From positions 1 through 12,207 of the forward strand of contig JBGSWL010000138.1 in assembly GCA_041752455.1 (NCBI GenBank): a stretch of 12,207 nucleotides of DNA. The letters are read 5' to 3'. Below are positions 1 to 7,672 of this stretch, in pieces; the stretch's first letter is position 1, and each line of letters begins with the position of its first letter. Made by a program: the position numbers and the translations under genes. The notes under the pieces were generated by a model, which ran no database searches, was not told where the DNA came from, and saw only the letters and a program-made list of their open reading frames with translations. Source of the stretch: JBGSWL01 sp041752455. Its GTDB lineage: Bacteria; Pseudomonadota; Alphaproteobacteria; Rhizobiales; Rhizobiaceae.

Positions 1-71
1 GGCGCCAGCAGCTTGTCTGCCTTGCCGAAGCGCCTGGAAGAGCCGGCGGCAAGAAGAAGTCCGGCGCGCAT
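1..71 (-). CDS. MobA/MocA-like nucleotidyltransferase, N-terminal fragment (runs off the left edge)
   Basis: Only the first 23 codons are visible, starting from ATG at 71 on the minus strand and still open at base 1. The peptide begins MRAG and continues LLLAAGSSRRFGKADKLL, the glycine-rich nucleotide-binding signature (LAAGxSxRFGxxxKLL) of the NTP-transferase superfamily that includes MobA and MocA. The start is 3 nt after the xdhC stop on the same strand, so the two genes are probably translationally linked. In Mo-hydroxylase loci this family member usually transfers CMP (MocA) or GMP (MobA) to molybdopterin; CODH-type enzymes use the cytosine dinucleotide, so a MocA role is the best inference. 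The CTP/GTP selectivity region lies outside the window, so the nucleotide cannot be decided. Family assignment is fairly sure; exact function is inferred. Confidence 0.75.
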   Translation of the reverse strand, partial: MRAGLLLAAGSSRRFGKADKLLA

Positions 72-74
72 GCT

Positions 75-1019
75 TCAGCCAGCCTTTCCTGCCGCCTGCG
101 CCAGCACCTCGGCCAGCACCGACACAGCCAAGGTGCGCGCATCTCGGGCTGATGGCACAAGTCCGATCGGTCCCTTGATGCGGGCGCGATGCGCCGCGTC
201 AACGCCCATGGCTTCGAGTTCCAGCATGCGGGCATCGCGCGCCCGCTGGCTGCCTTGTGCGCCGATGTAGAATGCATCGGTGGTCACGGCACCGGCAAGA
301 ATCGGCGGTTCCCAGTCATGGTCGTGAAAGAACAGGACGATCGCCGTCCACGGGTCGCATGCAACATCAGCCGGTATCGACGCCTTGGCGATGTGACGGG
401 TTTGCGCGCCGCCTATGGCACCAAGTTCAAGCGTCTCATCGTCGGGCGACAGCAGCACCGTCGGATAGCGGGCACCGGCAACAAGGCCGGCAAAGGTTGC
501 TGCTTCCGGCCCCTTGCCGAACACCAGAAACCGGAAGTCCGGCACAAAGCGCACCATGAAGTGCGCCGGATCGGTCGCCGGAACCTCGTCATCGCGCGAC
601 ACCGAAAGCGCACCGCTCTGGCGGTCGATCACCAGCGTTCCCGGCTTGCGCGCGGCGGAAAGCGCCGAGACTTCGGCAAGCGCGGCGCGGTCCGGGCGCG
701 GCACCAGCAGGATTTCGAGACCCCCGCCACAGGGCAGTCGGATATCCATGAACGGAGAACCGCGCCCGTAGAGCACGGTGCGTGGCTGGCCGTCTGCAAG
801 CGCCTGCCTTGCATGGTCGGCCAGATCGTTCTCGATGCAGCCGGAGGACAAAGTTCCAGTCCGTTCGCCGCCCGCGCTGATCGCCATCACCGCGCCGACC
901 GGGCGATAGGACGGCCCCTCGGTGCGGGTGATGATCGCAAGCACGCCATCTTCAGCGCCGCCTGCAAGGGCAGCGATGGGGTCGCGGTTGGGGCCAAATC
1001 CGAAGACGGTGACACTCAT
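75..1019 (-). CDS. xdhC: XdhC/CoxI-family molybdenum cofactor chaperone
   Basis: Predicted 314-aa XdhC/CoxI protein, which in studied systems binds molybdopterin cofactor, promotes its sulfuration and inserts it into xanthine dehydrogenase-type enzymes in the cytoplasm. The N-terminal domain carries the family pattern: TEGPSYRPVGAVM (about 33-45), SSGCIEND (58-65) and PCGGGLEI (96-103). A Rossmann-like C-terminal domain follows (FLVFGKGPEAATF, YIGAQGSQRARDARM, then GPIGL and an AVSVLAEVLA helix). ATG at 1019 is preferred because the family homology begins just after it. ATG at 1031 and an upstream start at 1106 are possible, but the longer N-terminus does not resemble the family and no candidate has a strong Shine-Dalgarno. 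The gene is divergent from coxD and heads a pair with the nucleotidyltransferase, suggesting the two prepare the cofactor for CoxL. Confidence 0.9.
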   Translation of the reverse strand: MSVTVFGFGPNRDPIAALAGGAEDGVLAIITRTEGPSYRPVGAVMAISAGGERTGTLSSGCIENDLADHARQALADGQPRTVLYGRGSPFMDIRLPCGGGLEILLVPRPDRAALAEVSALSAARKPGTLVIDRQSGALSVSRDDEVPATDPAHFMVRFVPDFRFLVFGKGPEAATFAGLVAGARYPTVLLSPDDETLELGAIGGAQTRHIAKASIPADVACDPWTAIVLFFHDHDWEPPILAGAVTTDAFYIGAQGSQRARDARMLELEAMGVDAAHRARIKGPIGLVPSARDARTLAVSVLAEVLAQAAGKAG

Positions 1020-1042
1020 GGTCCACGTCATATGTCGCCGCA

Positions 1043-1062
1043 CACCCTTTGCGCAACGGGTG
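1043..1062. promoter_or_regulatory. 20-bp imperfect dyad, candidate operator of the divergent xdhC/coxD promoters
   Basis: The core ACCCTTTGCGCAACGGGT (1044-1061), extended one base on each side, pairs with its own reverse complement at 9 of 10 positions; only T1048/C1057 fails. It lies in the 123-bp gap between the divergent starts of xdhC (1019) and coxD (1143). Position and symmetry fit a dimeric regulator controlling both arms, but no regulator gene is in view and the site is not recognised as that of a known family. If xdhC really started at 1106, the dyad would be coding. Confidence 0.4.
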
Positions 1063-1073
1063 GCTGCGCCGCA

Positions 1074-1103
1074 TGGACAGGCCGCAAGCGACCGCGTTAG
1101 AAC
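1074..1103 (+). promoter_or_regulatory. Possible sigma70-type promoter for coxDEGSLM
   Basis: TGGACA (1074-1079) and TAGAAC (1098-1103) are separated by 18 bp and resemble -35 and -10 boxes (5/6 and 4/6 matches to the enterobacterial consensus). They sit just downstream of the 1043-1062 dyad and upstream of the coxD ribosome binding site. Alphaproteobacterial promoters are degenerate, so this is a weak call. Confidence 0.25.
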
Positions 1104-1130
1104 CATCGTGCCGGAGGGAGACCGGCTTCA

Positions 1131-1137
1131 GGGAGGA
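1131..1137 (+). promoter_or_regulatory. Ribosome binding site that supports the GTG start of coxD
   Basis: GGGAGGA ends 5 nt before GTG at 1143. This decides the non-ATG start, since no ATG is well placed nearby in frame. Confidence 0.7.
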
Positions 1138-1142
1138 TTACC

Positions 1143-2057
1143 GTGCAGGACTATCCGGCAACGATCGACGATACCCAGGCGCTTTTGTCAGCGCAGAATT
1201 ACGTTTGCGGACGATCGCTGGCGACGGTTGCCTTTCTCGCGATGCGGCTCGGCAAGCCGTTGTTCCTCGAAGGGGAAGCCGGTGTCGGCAAGACGGAGAT
1301 CGCAAAGGCGCTTGCCTCTGCACTCGGGCGCAAGCTCATCCGCCTGCAGTGCTTTGAAGGGCTTGATGCCGCGTCGGCGATCTACGAGTGGAACTTTCCG
1401 GCGCAGATGATCGCTATCCGCACTGCGGAAGCTTCCGGCGAAACCGACCGCGCGAGGCTGCAGGAGGAGCTTTTCTCCGACGCCTTTTTGATCCGCCGAC
1501 CATTGCTGCAGGCGCTCGAACCACATGTCGAAGGCCCGCCGATCCTGCTGATCGATGAAGTCGACCGGACCGACGAACCGTTCGAGGCGTTTCTCCTCGA
1601 AGCCCTGTCGGACTTCCAGGTGACCATCCCGGAGCTTGGCACGATCCGCGCGGAACATCCGCCGATCGTCATCCTGACCTCGAACCGCACGCGCGAAGTG
1701 CATGACGCCTTGAAGCGGCGCTGCCTCTACCACTGGGTCGAGTATCCTTCCTTCGAACGGGAGATGGAGATCCTGCGGGCGCGGGTACCGGAAGCCACCG
1801 AAACCCTGTCGCGCGAGATCGTCGCCTATGTGCAGACGCTGCGCGGTGAAGACCTGTTCAAGAACCCCGGCGTTGCCGAAACCATCGACTTGGCGCGCTG
1901 CCTGATTGCGCTCGACACGGTGGCGCTGTCGCCGGAGATCATTTCCGACACGCTTGGCGCGGTGCTCAAATACCAGGATGACATTGCCCGGATCGCCGGA
2001 TCGGAAGCCTCGCGCATTCTCAACGAGGCGCGGAACCGGATCGCCAGAGGCGTTTGA
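1143..2057 (+). CDS. coxD: CoxD-like MoxR-family AAA+ ATPase
   Basis: A 304-aa AAA+ ATPase of the MoxR/CoxD group, starting at GTG behind a good Shine-Dalgarno. Walker A is GEAGVGKT (44-51); Walker B is ILLIDEVDR with D138/E139; a sensor-1 region TSNRTREVHDALKRRC follows. In Oligotropha (Afipia) carboxidovorans CoxD is a chaperone-like ATPase needed to mature the Mo-Cu active site of CO dehydrogenase. MoxR ATPases generally act with a VWA partner, which here is encoded 3 nt downstream (coxE). The likely role is ATP-driven remodelling of apo-CoxSLM so that the cofactor can be inserted or sulfurated. Because CoxL here is form II without the copper-ligand cysteine, CoxD cannot be doing exactly what it does in form I. 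Family assignment is sure; client and reaction are inferred. Confidence 0.93.
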   Translation: MQDYPATIDDTQALLSAQNYVCGRSLATVAFLAMRLGKPLFLEGEAGVGKTEIAKALASALGRKLIRLQCFEGLDAASAIYEWNFPAQMIAIRTAEASGETDRARLQEELFSDAFLIRRPLLQALEPHVEGPPILLIDEVDRTDEPFEAFLLEALSDFQVTIPELGTIRAEHPPIVILTSNRTREVHDALKRRCLYHWVEYPSFEREMEILRARVPEATETLSREIVAYVQTLRGEDLFKNPGVAETIDLARCLIALDTVALSPEIISDTLGAVLKYQDDIARIAGSEASRILNEARNRIARGV

Positions 2058-2060
2058 CAC

Positions 2061-3299
2061 ATGGCTGAGCCGCGCGCCCTTCCGGAAACCAAGGGCATCC
2101 TGACCGAGAACATCGTCCATTTCGCGCGGGCGCTGCGCAAGGCCGGTGTCAAGGTCGGCACCAGCCAGGTGCAGGCGGCGATCGAAGCGGTGGAAGCGGC
2201 CGGTTTCACCCGCAAGACCGATTTCTACCACACGCTGCGGGCGACGATGATCAATCGCCCCGACCACCTTGATGTCTATCATCAGGTGTTCTCGATGTTC
2301 TGGCGTGATCCGGAATATCTCGAACAGATGATCCGGATGATGTCGCCGATGCTTCAGCGGGAAGCGACAGACGAAGAGAAGCGCAAGGATGCTGCCCAAC
2401 GGCGCGCTTCCGAAGCGCTGACCGACACGCCGCCGCCAACCTCTGATGCTGCAACCCGAACGGAAGTCGAACTCGATGCGACGATGAGCTTTTCGGCCAG
2501 CGAAGTGCTGCGCGGCATGGACTTCGAACAGATGAGCGCGGCCGAGATTGCGGAGGCAGAACGGGCTGTGCGCGCCTTTCGCCTGCCTGCACCCAAACTC
2601 GTCACACGGCGCACGGTTCTTGCGGCCGACGGGCCAAAACCGGACCTGCGCGCGACGATCCGCCGGTCGCTCCGGCGCGGCGGGGAGATCGACCGGATCG
2701 TGATGCGCAAGCCGGGCGTGCGCCAGCCGGATCTGGTGGCGATCTGCGACATTTCCGGTTCGATGTCGGTCTATTCGCGCATGCTGATGCGCTTCCTGCA
2801 TGCGGCAACCTTCGCGCCCGAGCGCGGGTGGCGGCGCGTGTATGCGTTCACGTTCGGTACACGGCTGACCAATGTCACGCGGGCCTTGTCCTTGAAGGAC
2901 CCGGACCGGGCGCTGGAGGCGGCCGGGCGCGATGCGCGCGACTGGGAAGGCGGAACGCGCATTGGCGAAGCGCTGGAGCGCTTCAACAAGGATTGGTCGC
3001 GCCGGGTGCTCGGCCAAGGCGCCGTGGTGCTGTTGATCACCGACGGGCTGGAACGCGGCGACACGGATTTGTTATCACACGAAATTGAACGGTTGCATTT
3101 GTCGTGCAAGCGGCTGGTCTGGCTCAATCCGCTGCTGCGCTTTGACGGTTTCGAGCCGCGCGCTGCGGGCATCCGGGCGATGCTTCCGCATGTGGACGAC
3201 CTGAAAACCTGCCATTCGCTCGACAGTCTCGACGATCTGGTTCGCGCGCTTTCGAACCCGTCAACAACCCGTGCAAGTGGCGTACGATTTTCATCGTGA
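2061..3299 (+). CDS. coxE: CoxE-like von Willebrand factor A domain protein
   Basis: A 412-aa CoxE-family protein starting at ATG 3 nt after the coxD stop, so the two are almost certainly cotranslated. The N-terminal half (to about 220) is charged and helical-looking; the C-terminal half is a VWA domain with a recognisable MIDAS: DISGSMS at 230-236 (D230, S232, S234), GGTRIGEAL around T299, and ITDG with T327/D328. No signal peptide or membrane segment is evident, so it should be cytoplasmic. MoxR/VWA pairs are protein-maturation machines; in the CO dehydrogenase system CoxE works with CoxD on active-site assembly. A complete MIDAS argues for a working metal-dependent protein-binding site. 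Length fits the family (roughly 380-420 aa). Its client is presumed to be CoxL. Confidence 0.92.
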   Translation: MAEPRALPETKGILTENIVHFARALRKAGVKVGTSQVQAAIEAVEAAGFTRKTDFYHTLRATMINRPDHLDVYHQVFSMFWRDPEYLEQMIRMMSPMLQREATDEEKRKDAAQRRASEALTDTPPPTSDAATRTEVELDATMSFSASEVLRGMDFEQMSAAEIAEAERAVRAFRLPAPKLVTRRTVLAADGPKPDLRATIRRSLRRGGEIDRIVMRKPGVRQPDLVAICDISGSMSVYSRMLMRFLHAATFAPERGWRRVYAFTFGTRLTNVTRALSLKDPDRALEAAGRDARDWEGGTRIGEALERFNKDWSRRVLGQGAVVLLITDGLERGDTDLLSHEIERLHLSCKRLVWLNPLLRFDGFEPRAAGIRAMLPHVDDLKTCHSLDSLDDLVRALSNPSTTRASGVRFSS

Positions 3300-3389
3300 A
3301 AGGCCTTGCCGGGCGCTGCAACCTTGGCGCACACTCTTTTTCAGGCCAGTCGCGTTTGGGAGGATGCGGCAGGCGGTTCAGCAGGTTTT

Positions 3390-3396
3390 GGGAGGA
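3390..3396 (+). promoter_or_regulatory. Ribosome binding site that decides the coxG start
   Basis: GGGAGGA lies 5 nt before ATG at 3402. It supports this start over upstream in-frame candidates such as the one at 3306, whose extra 32 residues do not look like CoxG. Confidence 0.7.
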
Positions 3397-3401
3397 ACCA
3401 G

Positions 3402-3863
3402 ATGGACATGACCGGTCAATACCGTATCGCAGCACCACGGGATGCGGTCTGGGCAGCGCTCAATGACCCGGAGGTTTTGCGCGCCTGCATTCCAGGCTGC
3501 GAGGAACTTGAAAAGACCTGGGACACGACGATGACCGCCAAGGTTGTCCAGAAGATCGGTCCGGTGAAGGCGCGGTTTGCGGGCGAAGTCGAACTCGTCA
3601 ACATCAATGCACCGGCCAGCTACACGATCCAGGGCGAAGGCAAAGGCGGCATTGCCGGATTTGCCAAGGGTTCTGCCGATGTGCAGCTTGCCGAAGACGG
3701 CGACGGGACAATCCTGACGTACGAAGCCCATGCGATGATCGGCGGCAAGCTGGCCCAGCTCGGCAGCCGTCTGGTCAATTCGACCGCCAAGAAACTCGCC
3801 GATCAGTTCTTTGCCAATTTCCACGCCCAGTTTGCCGACGACGTGTCGGTGGCGAGCGCGTGA
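3402..3863 (+). CDS. coxG: CoxG-like SRPBCC protein (CO dehydrogenase subunit G family)
   Basis: A 153-aa protein of the CoxG family, an SRPBCC (START-like) fold with a hydrophobic cavity. The start YRIAAPRDAVWAALNDPEVL followed by ACIPGCEEL is the usual CoxG signature, and GKLAQLGSRLVNSTAKKLADQFF near the C-terminus also fits. In CO dehydrogenase systems CoxG recruits the SLM enzyme to the cytoplasmic membrane and has been linked to passing electrons to quinone. Longer family members carry a variable linker and a hydrophobic C-terminal tail; here the protein stops soon after the SRPBCC domain (ending ADDVSVASA) with no membrane-anchoring segment. Any membrane contact would therefore need another route. 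It lies 102 bp after coxE and 55 bp before coxS. Confidence 0.92.
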   Translation: MDMTGQYRIAAPRDAVWAALNDPEVLRACIPGCEELEKTWDTTMTAKVVQKIGPVKARFAGEVELVNINAPASYTIQGEGKGGIAGFAKGSADVQLAEDGDGTILTYEAHAMIGGKLAQLGSRLVNSTAKKLADQFFANFHAQFADDVSVASA

Positions 3864-3908
3864 GATCACCTGACCAACGGGGCGCCCCGCGCCCGATCAA
3901 TTGAAACC

Positions 3909-3914
3909 GGAGGA
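3909..3914 (+). promoter_or_regulatory. Ribosome binding site that decides the coxS start
   Basis: GGAGGA lies 4 nt before ATG at 3919. It rules in this ATG over the TTG at 3901, which lies upstream of the site and has none of its own. Confidence 0.65.
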
Positions 3915-3918
3915 ATTC

Positions 3919-4389
<471 letters not shown>

Positions 4390-4417
4390 TTGCACATGAA
4401 CGGGAGGAGTTGAGAAC

Positions 4418-6781
4418 ATGACAGGCACAGGCATCGGCGCATCGGTCAAGCGCAAGGAAGACAAGCGTTTCATCACCGGCAAGGGACGCTACACCGACGA
4501 TATCCGCATGGAAAACCAGGCCTATGCGGCCTTCGTGCGCTCGCCGCACGCCCATGCCCGGATCAAAGGCCTCGACACAAGCGCCGCGGAAGCGATGGAT
4601 GGCGTGATCGCGGTGCTCAACGGCAAGCAGCTGACCGGCGACGGCATCGGCAACATCATCTGCGGCTGGATGATCCATTCCAAGGATGGCTCGCCGATGA
4701 ACATGGGGCCTTGGTCGGCGCTCGCCACCGACCGGGTGCGCTATGTCGGGGATGCGATTGCGGTGGTTATCGCCGAGACCCAGCAGCTGGCGCGCATCGC
4801 CGCCGAAAGCGTGGTCGTCGACTATGAAGAGCTGCCGGCGGTCGCATCGGCCGAAAAGGCGCTGATGGCCGGCGCGCCGCAGATCCATGACAATGCGCCT
4901 GGAAACCTGATCTATGATTGGGAGATCGGCGACCAGTCAGCAACCGATGCCGCCCTTGCAGCCTCGGCACACACGGTGACGATGGACATCACAAACAACC
5001 GCCTGTCGCCGAACCCGATGGAGCCGCGCTCCGCTGTCGCCATCCACGATGCGGCGGAAGATCACTACACGCTTTATACGACCAGCCAGAACCCGCATGT
5101 GGCGCGGCTTGTCCTTTCGGCCTTCTACAATGTCGCCCCGGAACACAAGCTGCGGGTCGTTGCGCCCGATGTCGGCGGCGGCTTCGGCTCGAAAATCTAC
5201 ATCTACCCGGAAGAAATCACCTGCCTCTGGGCCTCTATGAAAACCGGCCGTTCGGTCAAATGGACCTCGGACCGCTCCGAAGCCTTCATGACCGATGCCC
5301 ATGGCCGCGACCATGTCTCGACCGCAACCATCGGCTTTGATGCCGATTACAAGGTCACCGCGCTGAAGGTCGACACGATCGCCAACTTCGGCGCCTACAT
5401 GTCGCTGTTCTCGTCGGCGGTGCCGACCTATCTCTACGCGACGCTGCTGTCGGGCCAGTACAACTTCGCCAATGTTCACTGCAATGTGCGTGCGGTCTAC
5501 ACCAACACGGTGCCGGTCGATGCATATCGCGGCGCCGGACGGCCGGAAGCCTGCTACCTGAACGAACGGATCATGGAGACGTCGGCGCGCCAGTTCGGCC
5601 TTGATCCGGCAGACCTGCGCCGCCGGAGCTTCATCCGGTCGTTCCCGCACCAGACGCCGGTCATCATGGCCTATGACGCCGGTGACTTCGACGGCAATCT
5701 CGACAAGGCGATGGCTGCTGCCGATGTGGCAGGCTTTCCGGCCCGCAAGGCGGAAGCAGCGCGTCGCGGCAAGCTGCGCGGCCTCGGCTATTCCTGCTAC
5801 ATCGAAGCCTGCGGCATTGCCCCGTCGCAGGCGGTCGGGTCGCTTGGCGCCGGCGTCGGCCTCTGGGAATCGGCGGAAGTGCGCGTCAATCCGGTCGGCA
5901 CAGTGGAAATCCTGACCGGCTCGCACAGCCATGGTCAGGGCCATGAGACGACCTTTGCGCAGATCGTGTCGGATCGCTTCGGCATTCCGATCGAGAACGT
6001 CTCGATCGTTCATGGCGATACCGACAAGGTCCAGTTCGGCATGGGCACCTATGGCTCGCGCTCCGGCGCGGTCGGCATGAGCGCCATCGTCAAGGCGATG
6101 GACAAGGTCGAGGCCAAGATCAAGAAGATCGCCGCCCATACGCTGGAAGCCTCGGAAGACGACATCATCATCGAAGGTGGCGAGGTGAAGGTTGCCGGCA
6201 CCGACAAGAAGATGGCCTGGCACGAGGTCGGCCTTGCCGCCTATCTCGCCCACAACCTGCCTGCGGGCATGGAGCCGGGCCTGAAGGAGGGCGCGTTCTA
6301 CGATCCGGTCAACTTCACCTTCCCGGCGGGCACCTATATCTGCGAAGTGGAAGTCGATCCGGAAACCGGCGTGACGGACGTTGTCCGCTTCACGGCGGCC
6401 GACGATTTCGGCACGATCATCAACCCGATGATCGTCGAGGGCCAGGTGCATGGCGGCGTGGCGCAGGGCATCGGTCAGGCGATGCTGGAAAACGTCGTCT
6501 ACACCGATGACGGCCAGCTTCTGACCGGTTCGTACATGGATTATGTCATGCCGCGCGCCGACGATGTGCCGTCCTACACGCTGGAGCACAACACGACGGT
6601 CTGCCCGAACAACCCGCTCGGCATCAAGGGTTGCGGCGAGGCCGGGGCGATCGGCTCTCCCCCTGCGGTGATCAACGCGATCACGGATGCCATCGGCAAC
6701 AACAACCTGTCGATGCCGGCCACGGCGCAGAAGATCTGGATGGCGCTGCGCGAAACCGGCTTTGCCAAAGCGGCTGAGTAA
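4418..6781 (+). CDS. coxL: Form II CoxL-like molybdopterin-binding large subunit
   Basis: A 787-aa catalytic subunit of the xanthine oxidase/CODH superfamily, starting at ATG 8 nt after GGGAGGAG. Landmarks in order: the N-terminal KRKEDKRFITGKGRYTDD region; the Moco-contacting loop GGGFGSK (253-259); the active-site loop AYRGAGR (369-375); GQGHETTFAQ (from 506), a dinucleotide-cofactor region; and GCGEAGAIG with the presumed catalytic base E741. True CO dehydrogenases (form I) carry AYxCSFR, whose cysteine binds copper; AYRGAGR defines form II, whose members have mostly uncertain substrates. The protein therefore should hydroxylate or dehydrogenate some small molecule with water as oxygen donor, and CO oxidation cannot be assumed. 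Length is normal and no damage is seen. 'coxL' is used in the family sense only. Confidence 0.95.
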   Translation: MTGTGIGASVKRKEDKRFITGKGRYTDDIRMENQAYAAFVRSPHAHARIKGLDTSAAEAMDGVIAVLNGKQLTGDGIGNIICGWMIHSKDGSPMNMGPWSALATDRVRYVGDAIAVVIAETQQLARIAAESVVVDYEELPAVASAEKALMAGAPQIHDNAPGNLIYDWEIGDQSATDAALAASAHTVTMDITNNRLSPNPMEPRSAVAIHDAAEDHYTLYTTSQNPHVARLVLSAFYNVAPEHKLRVVAPDVGGGFGSKIYIYPEEITCLWASMKTGRSVKWTSDRSEAFMTDAHGRDHVSTATIGFDADYKVTALKVDTIANFGAYMSLFSSAVPTYLYATLLSGQYNFANVHCNVRAVYTNTVPVDAYRGAGRPEACYLNERIMETSARQFGLDPADLRRRSFIRSFPHQTPVIMAYDAGDFDGNLDKAMAAADVAGFPARKAEAARRGKLRGLGYSCYIEACGIAPSQAVGSLGAGVGLWESAEVRVNPVGTVEILTGSHSHGQGHETTFAQIVSDRFGIPIENVSIVHGDTDKVQFGMGTYGSRSGAVGMSAIVKAMDKVEAKIKKIAAHTLEASEDDIIIEGGEVKVAGTDKKMAWHEVGLAAYLAHNLPAGMEPGLKEGAFYDPVNFTFPAGTYICEVEVDPETGVTDVVRFTAADDFGTIINPMIVEGQVHGGVAQGIGQAMLENVVYTDDGQLLTGSYMDYVMPRADDVPSYTLEHNTTVCPNNPLGIKGCGEAGAIGSPPAVINAITDAIGNNNLSMPATAQKIWMALRETGFAKAAE

Positions 6782-6795
6782 GGAAGGACTGACCC

Positions 6796-7596
6796 ATGTA
6801 CGCAACGACCTATCACAAGCCTTCTTCCGCTGAGGCAGCTGTTGCCGCCATCGCAGGCGCTGACGAAGCCAAGTACCTTTCCGGTGGCCAGACGCTGCTT
6901 CCGACCATGAAGCAGCACCTTGCGGCGCCGACGGCGCTGATCGATGTGCGGGGCATTCCCGGGATGGTCGGCATTTCCATTGCCGGCCGTCAGGTGACCA
7001 TCGGCGCAGCAACAACCCATGCGGCCGTTGCCTCGTCGAAAGAACTTCGCGCGGTCTGCCCCGGACTTGCCAATCTTGCCGCAGGCATCGGTGATCCGGC
7101 AGTGCGCCATATGGGCACGATCGGCGGTTCGATTGCCAACAACGATCCGGCTGCTGACTATCCTTCGGCGATGATTGCGCTCAACGCCCACATCACGACC
7201 AACCAGCGCACGATTGCTGCCGATGACTATTTCACAGGCATGTTCGATACGGCGCTGGAGCCGGGCGAAATGGTGATGTCGGTGTCGTTTGCCGCGCCGG
7301 CGAAGTCCGCCTACGCCAAGTTCCGCAATCCGGCTTCGCGCTACGCGATGACCGGTGTCTATGTTGCGCAAACCGGCGATGGCATGGTGCGGGTCGCGGT
7401 CACCGGCGCTGGCGAAAACGGCGTCTTCCGCCATGAAGCCATGGAAGATGCACTCGCCGCCCATTGGTCGCCGGACGCCCTCGACGGCATCGAGGTGGAT
7501 TCCGACGGCCTTCTGTCCGACATCCACGCCTCGGCCGAGTACCGCGCCCACCTGATCAAGGTCATGGCCAAGCGCGCCGTCACTGCCGCTGGCTGA
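6796..7596 (+). CDS. coxM: CoxM-like FAD-binding (medium) subunit of Mo hydroxylase
   Basis: A 266-aa FAD subunit that accepts electrons from the CoxS clusters and passes them to the terminal acceptor. Both FAD-diphosphate loops are visible: LSGGQTLLP (28-36), the equivalent of the AGGHS loop, and TIGGSIANNDPAADYPSA starting at T108. The C-terminal CO_deh_flav_C-like domain covers roughly 165-266 and includes FRNPASRYAMTGVYVA. The start is ATG at 6796 after GGAAGGA (6782-6788), 14 bp after the coxL stop. It is the last gene of the operon, with a terminator 17 bp beyond its stop. The order S-L-M, with M last, is the form II arrangement; form I clusters run M-S-L. Confidence 0.95.
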   Translation: MYATTYHKPSSAEAAVAAIAGADEAKYLSGGQTLLPTMKQHLAAPTALIDVRGIPGMVGISIAGRQVTIGAATTHAAVASSKELRAVCPGLANLAAGIGDPAVRHMGTIGGSIANNDPAADYPSAMIALNAHITTNQRTIAADDYFTGMFDTALEPGEMVMSVSFAAPAKSAYAKFRNPASRYAMTGVYVAQTGDGMVRVAVTGAGENGVFRHEAMEDALAAHWSPDALDGIEVDSDGLLSDIHASAEYRAHLIKVMAKRAVTAAG

Positions 7597-7612
7597 GGCA
7601 CTGATTGAAACG

Positions 7613-7646
7613 GAAAGAGCCGCTCCGGCAACGGGGCGGCTCTTTT
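7613..7646 (+). terminator. Rho-independent terminator of the cox operon
   Basis: AAAGAGCCGC (7614-7623) pairs perfectly with GCGGCTCTTT (7636-7645). The inner TCC/GGG extends the stem to about 13 bp with one G-T pair, leaving a 6-nt GGCAAC loop. The 3' arm ends in TTTT. It lies directly after the coxM stop at 7596 and separates the operon from selO. Confidence 0.85.
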
Positions 7647-7672
7647 CATGTTCGGCAGGCTTCAAGGGACGG

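Noticed and set aside
189..1100. Long plus-strand open frame of about 300 codons antisense to xdhC
   Set aside because: The opposite strand encodes a clear XdhC protein; this translation is basic and low-complexity without any recognisable motif, as expected for a GC-rich antisense shadow.
1188..3017. Minus-strand open frame of about 609 codons opposite coxD and coxE
   Set aside because: Both plus-strand genes have intact ATPase and VWA motifs and good starts; the antisense product is Arg/His-rich with no family features.
3364..3411. A 15-codon mini-ORF overlapping the coxG start, with a GGGAGG just before it, which could be a leader peptide
   Set aside because: The Shine-Dalgarno directly abuts the ATG with no spacing, so initiation would be poor; the TTTGGGAGGA at 3355 is simply a second copy of the string at 3387 that serves coxG.
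3878..3889. 12-bp palindrome CGGGGCGCCCCG between coxG and coxS
   Set aside because: As RNA it would give only a 4-bp stem with a 4-nt loop and no U-tract; such strings are common by chance in GC-rich DNA. It may have a role but the sequence alone does not support one.
4937..7015. Minus-strand open frame of about 690 codons opposite coxL
   Set aside because: Its length follows from GC-rich codon usage in coxL; no domain is recognisable and it spans the coxL-coxM boundary.
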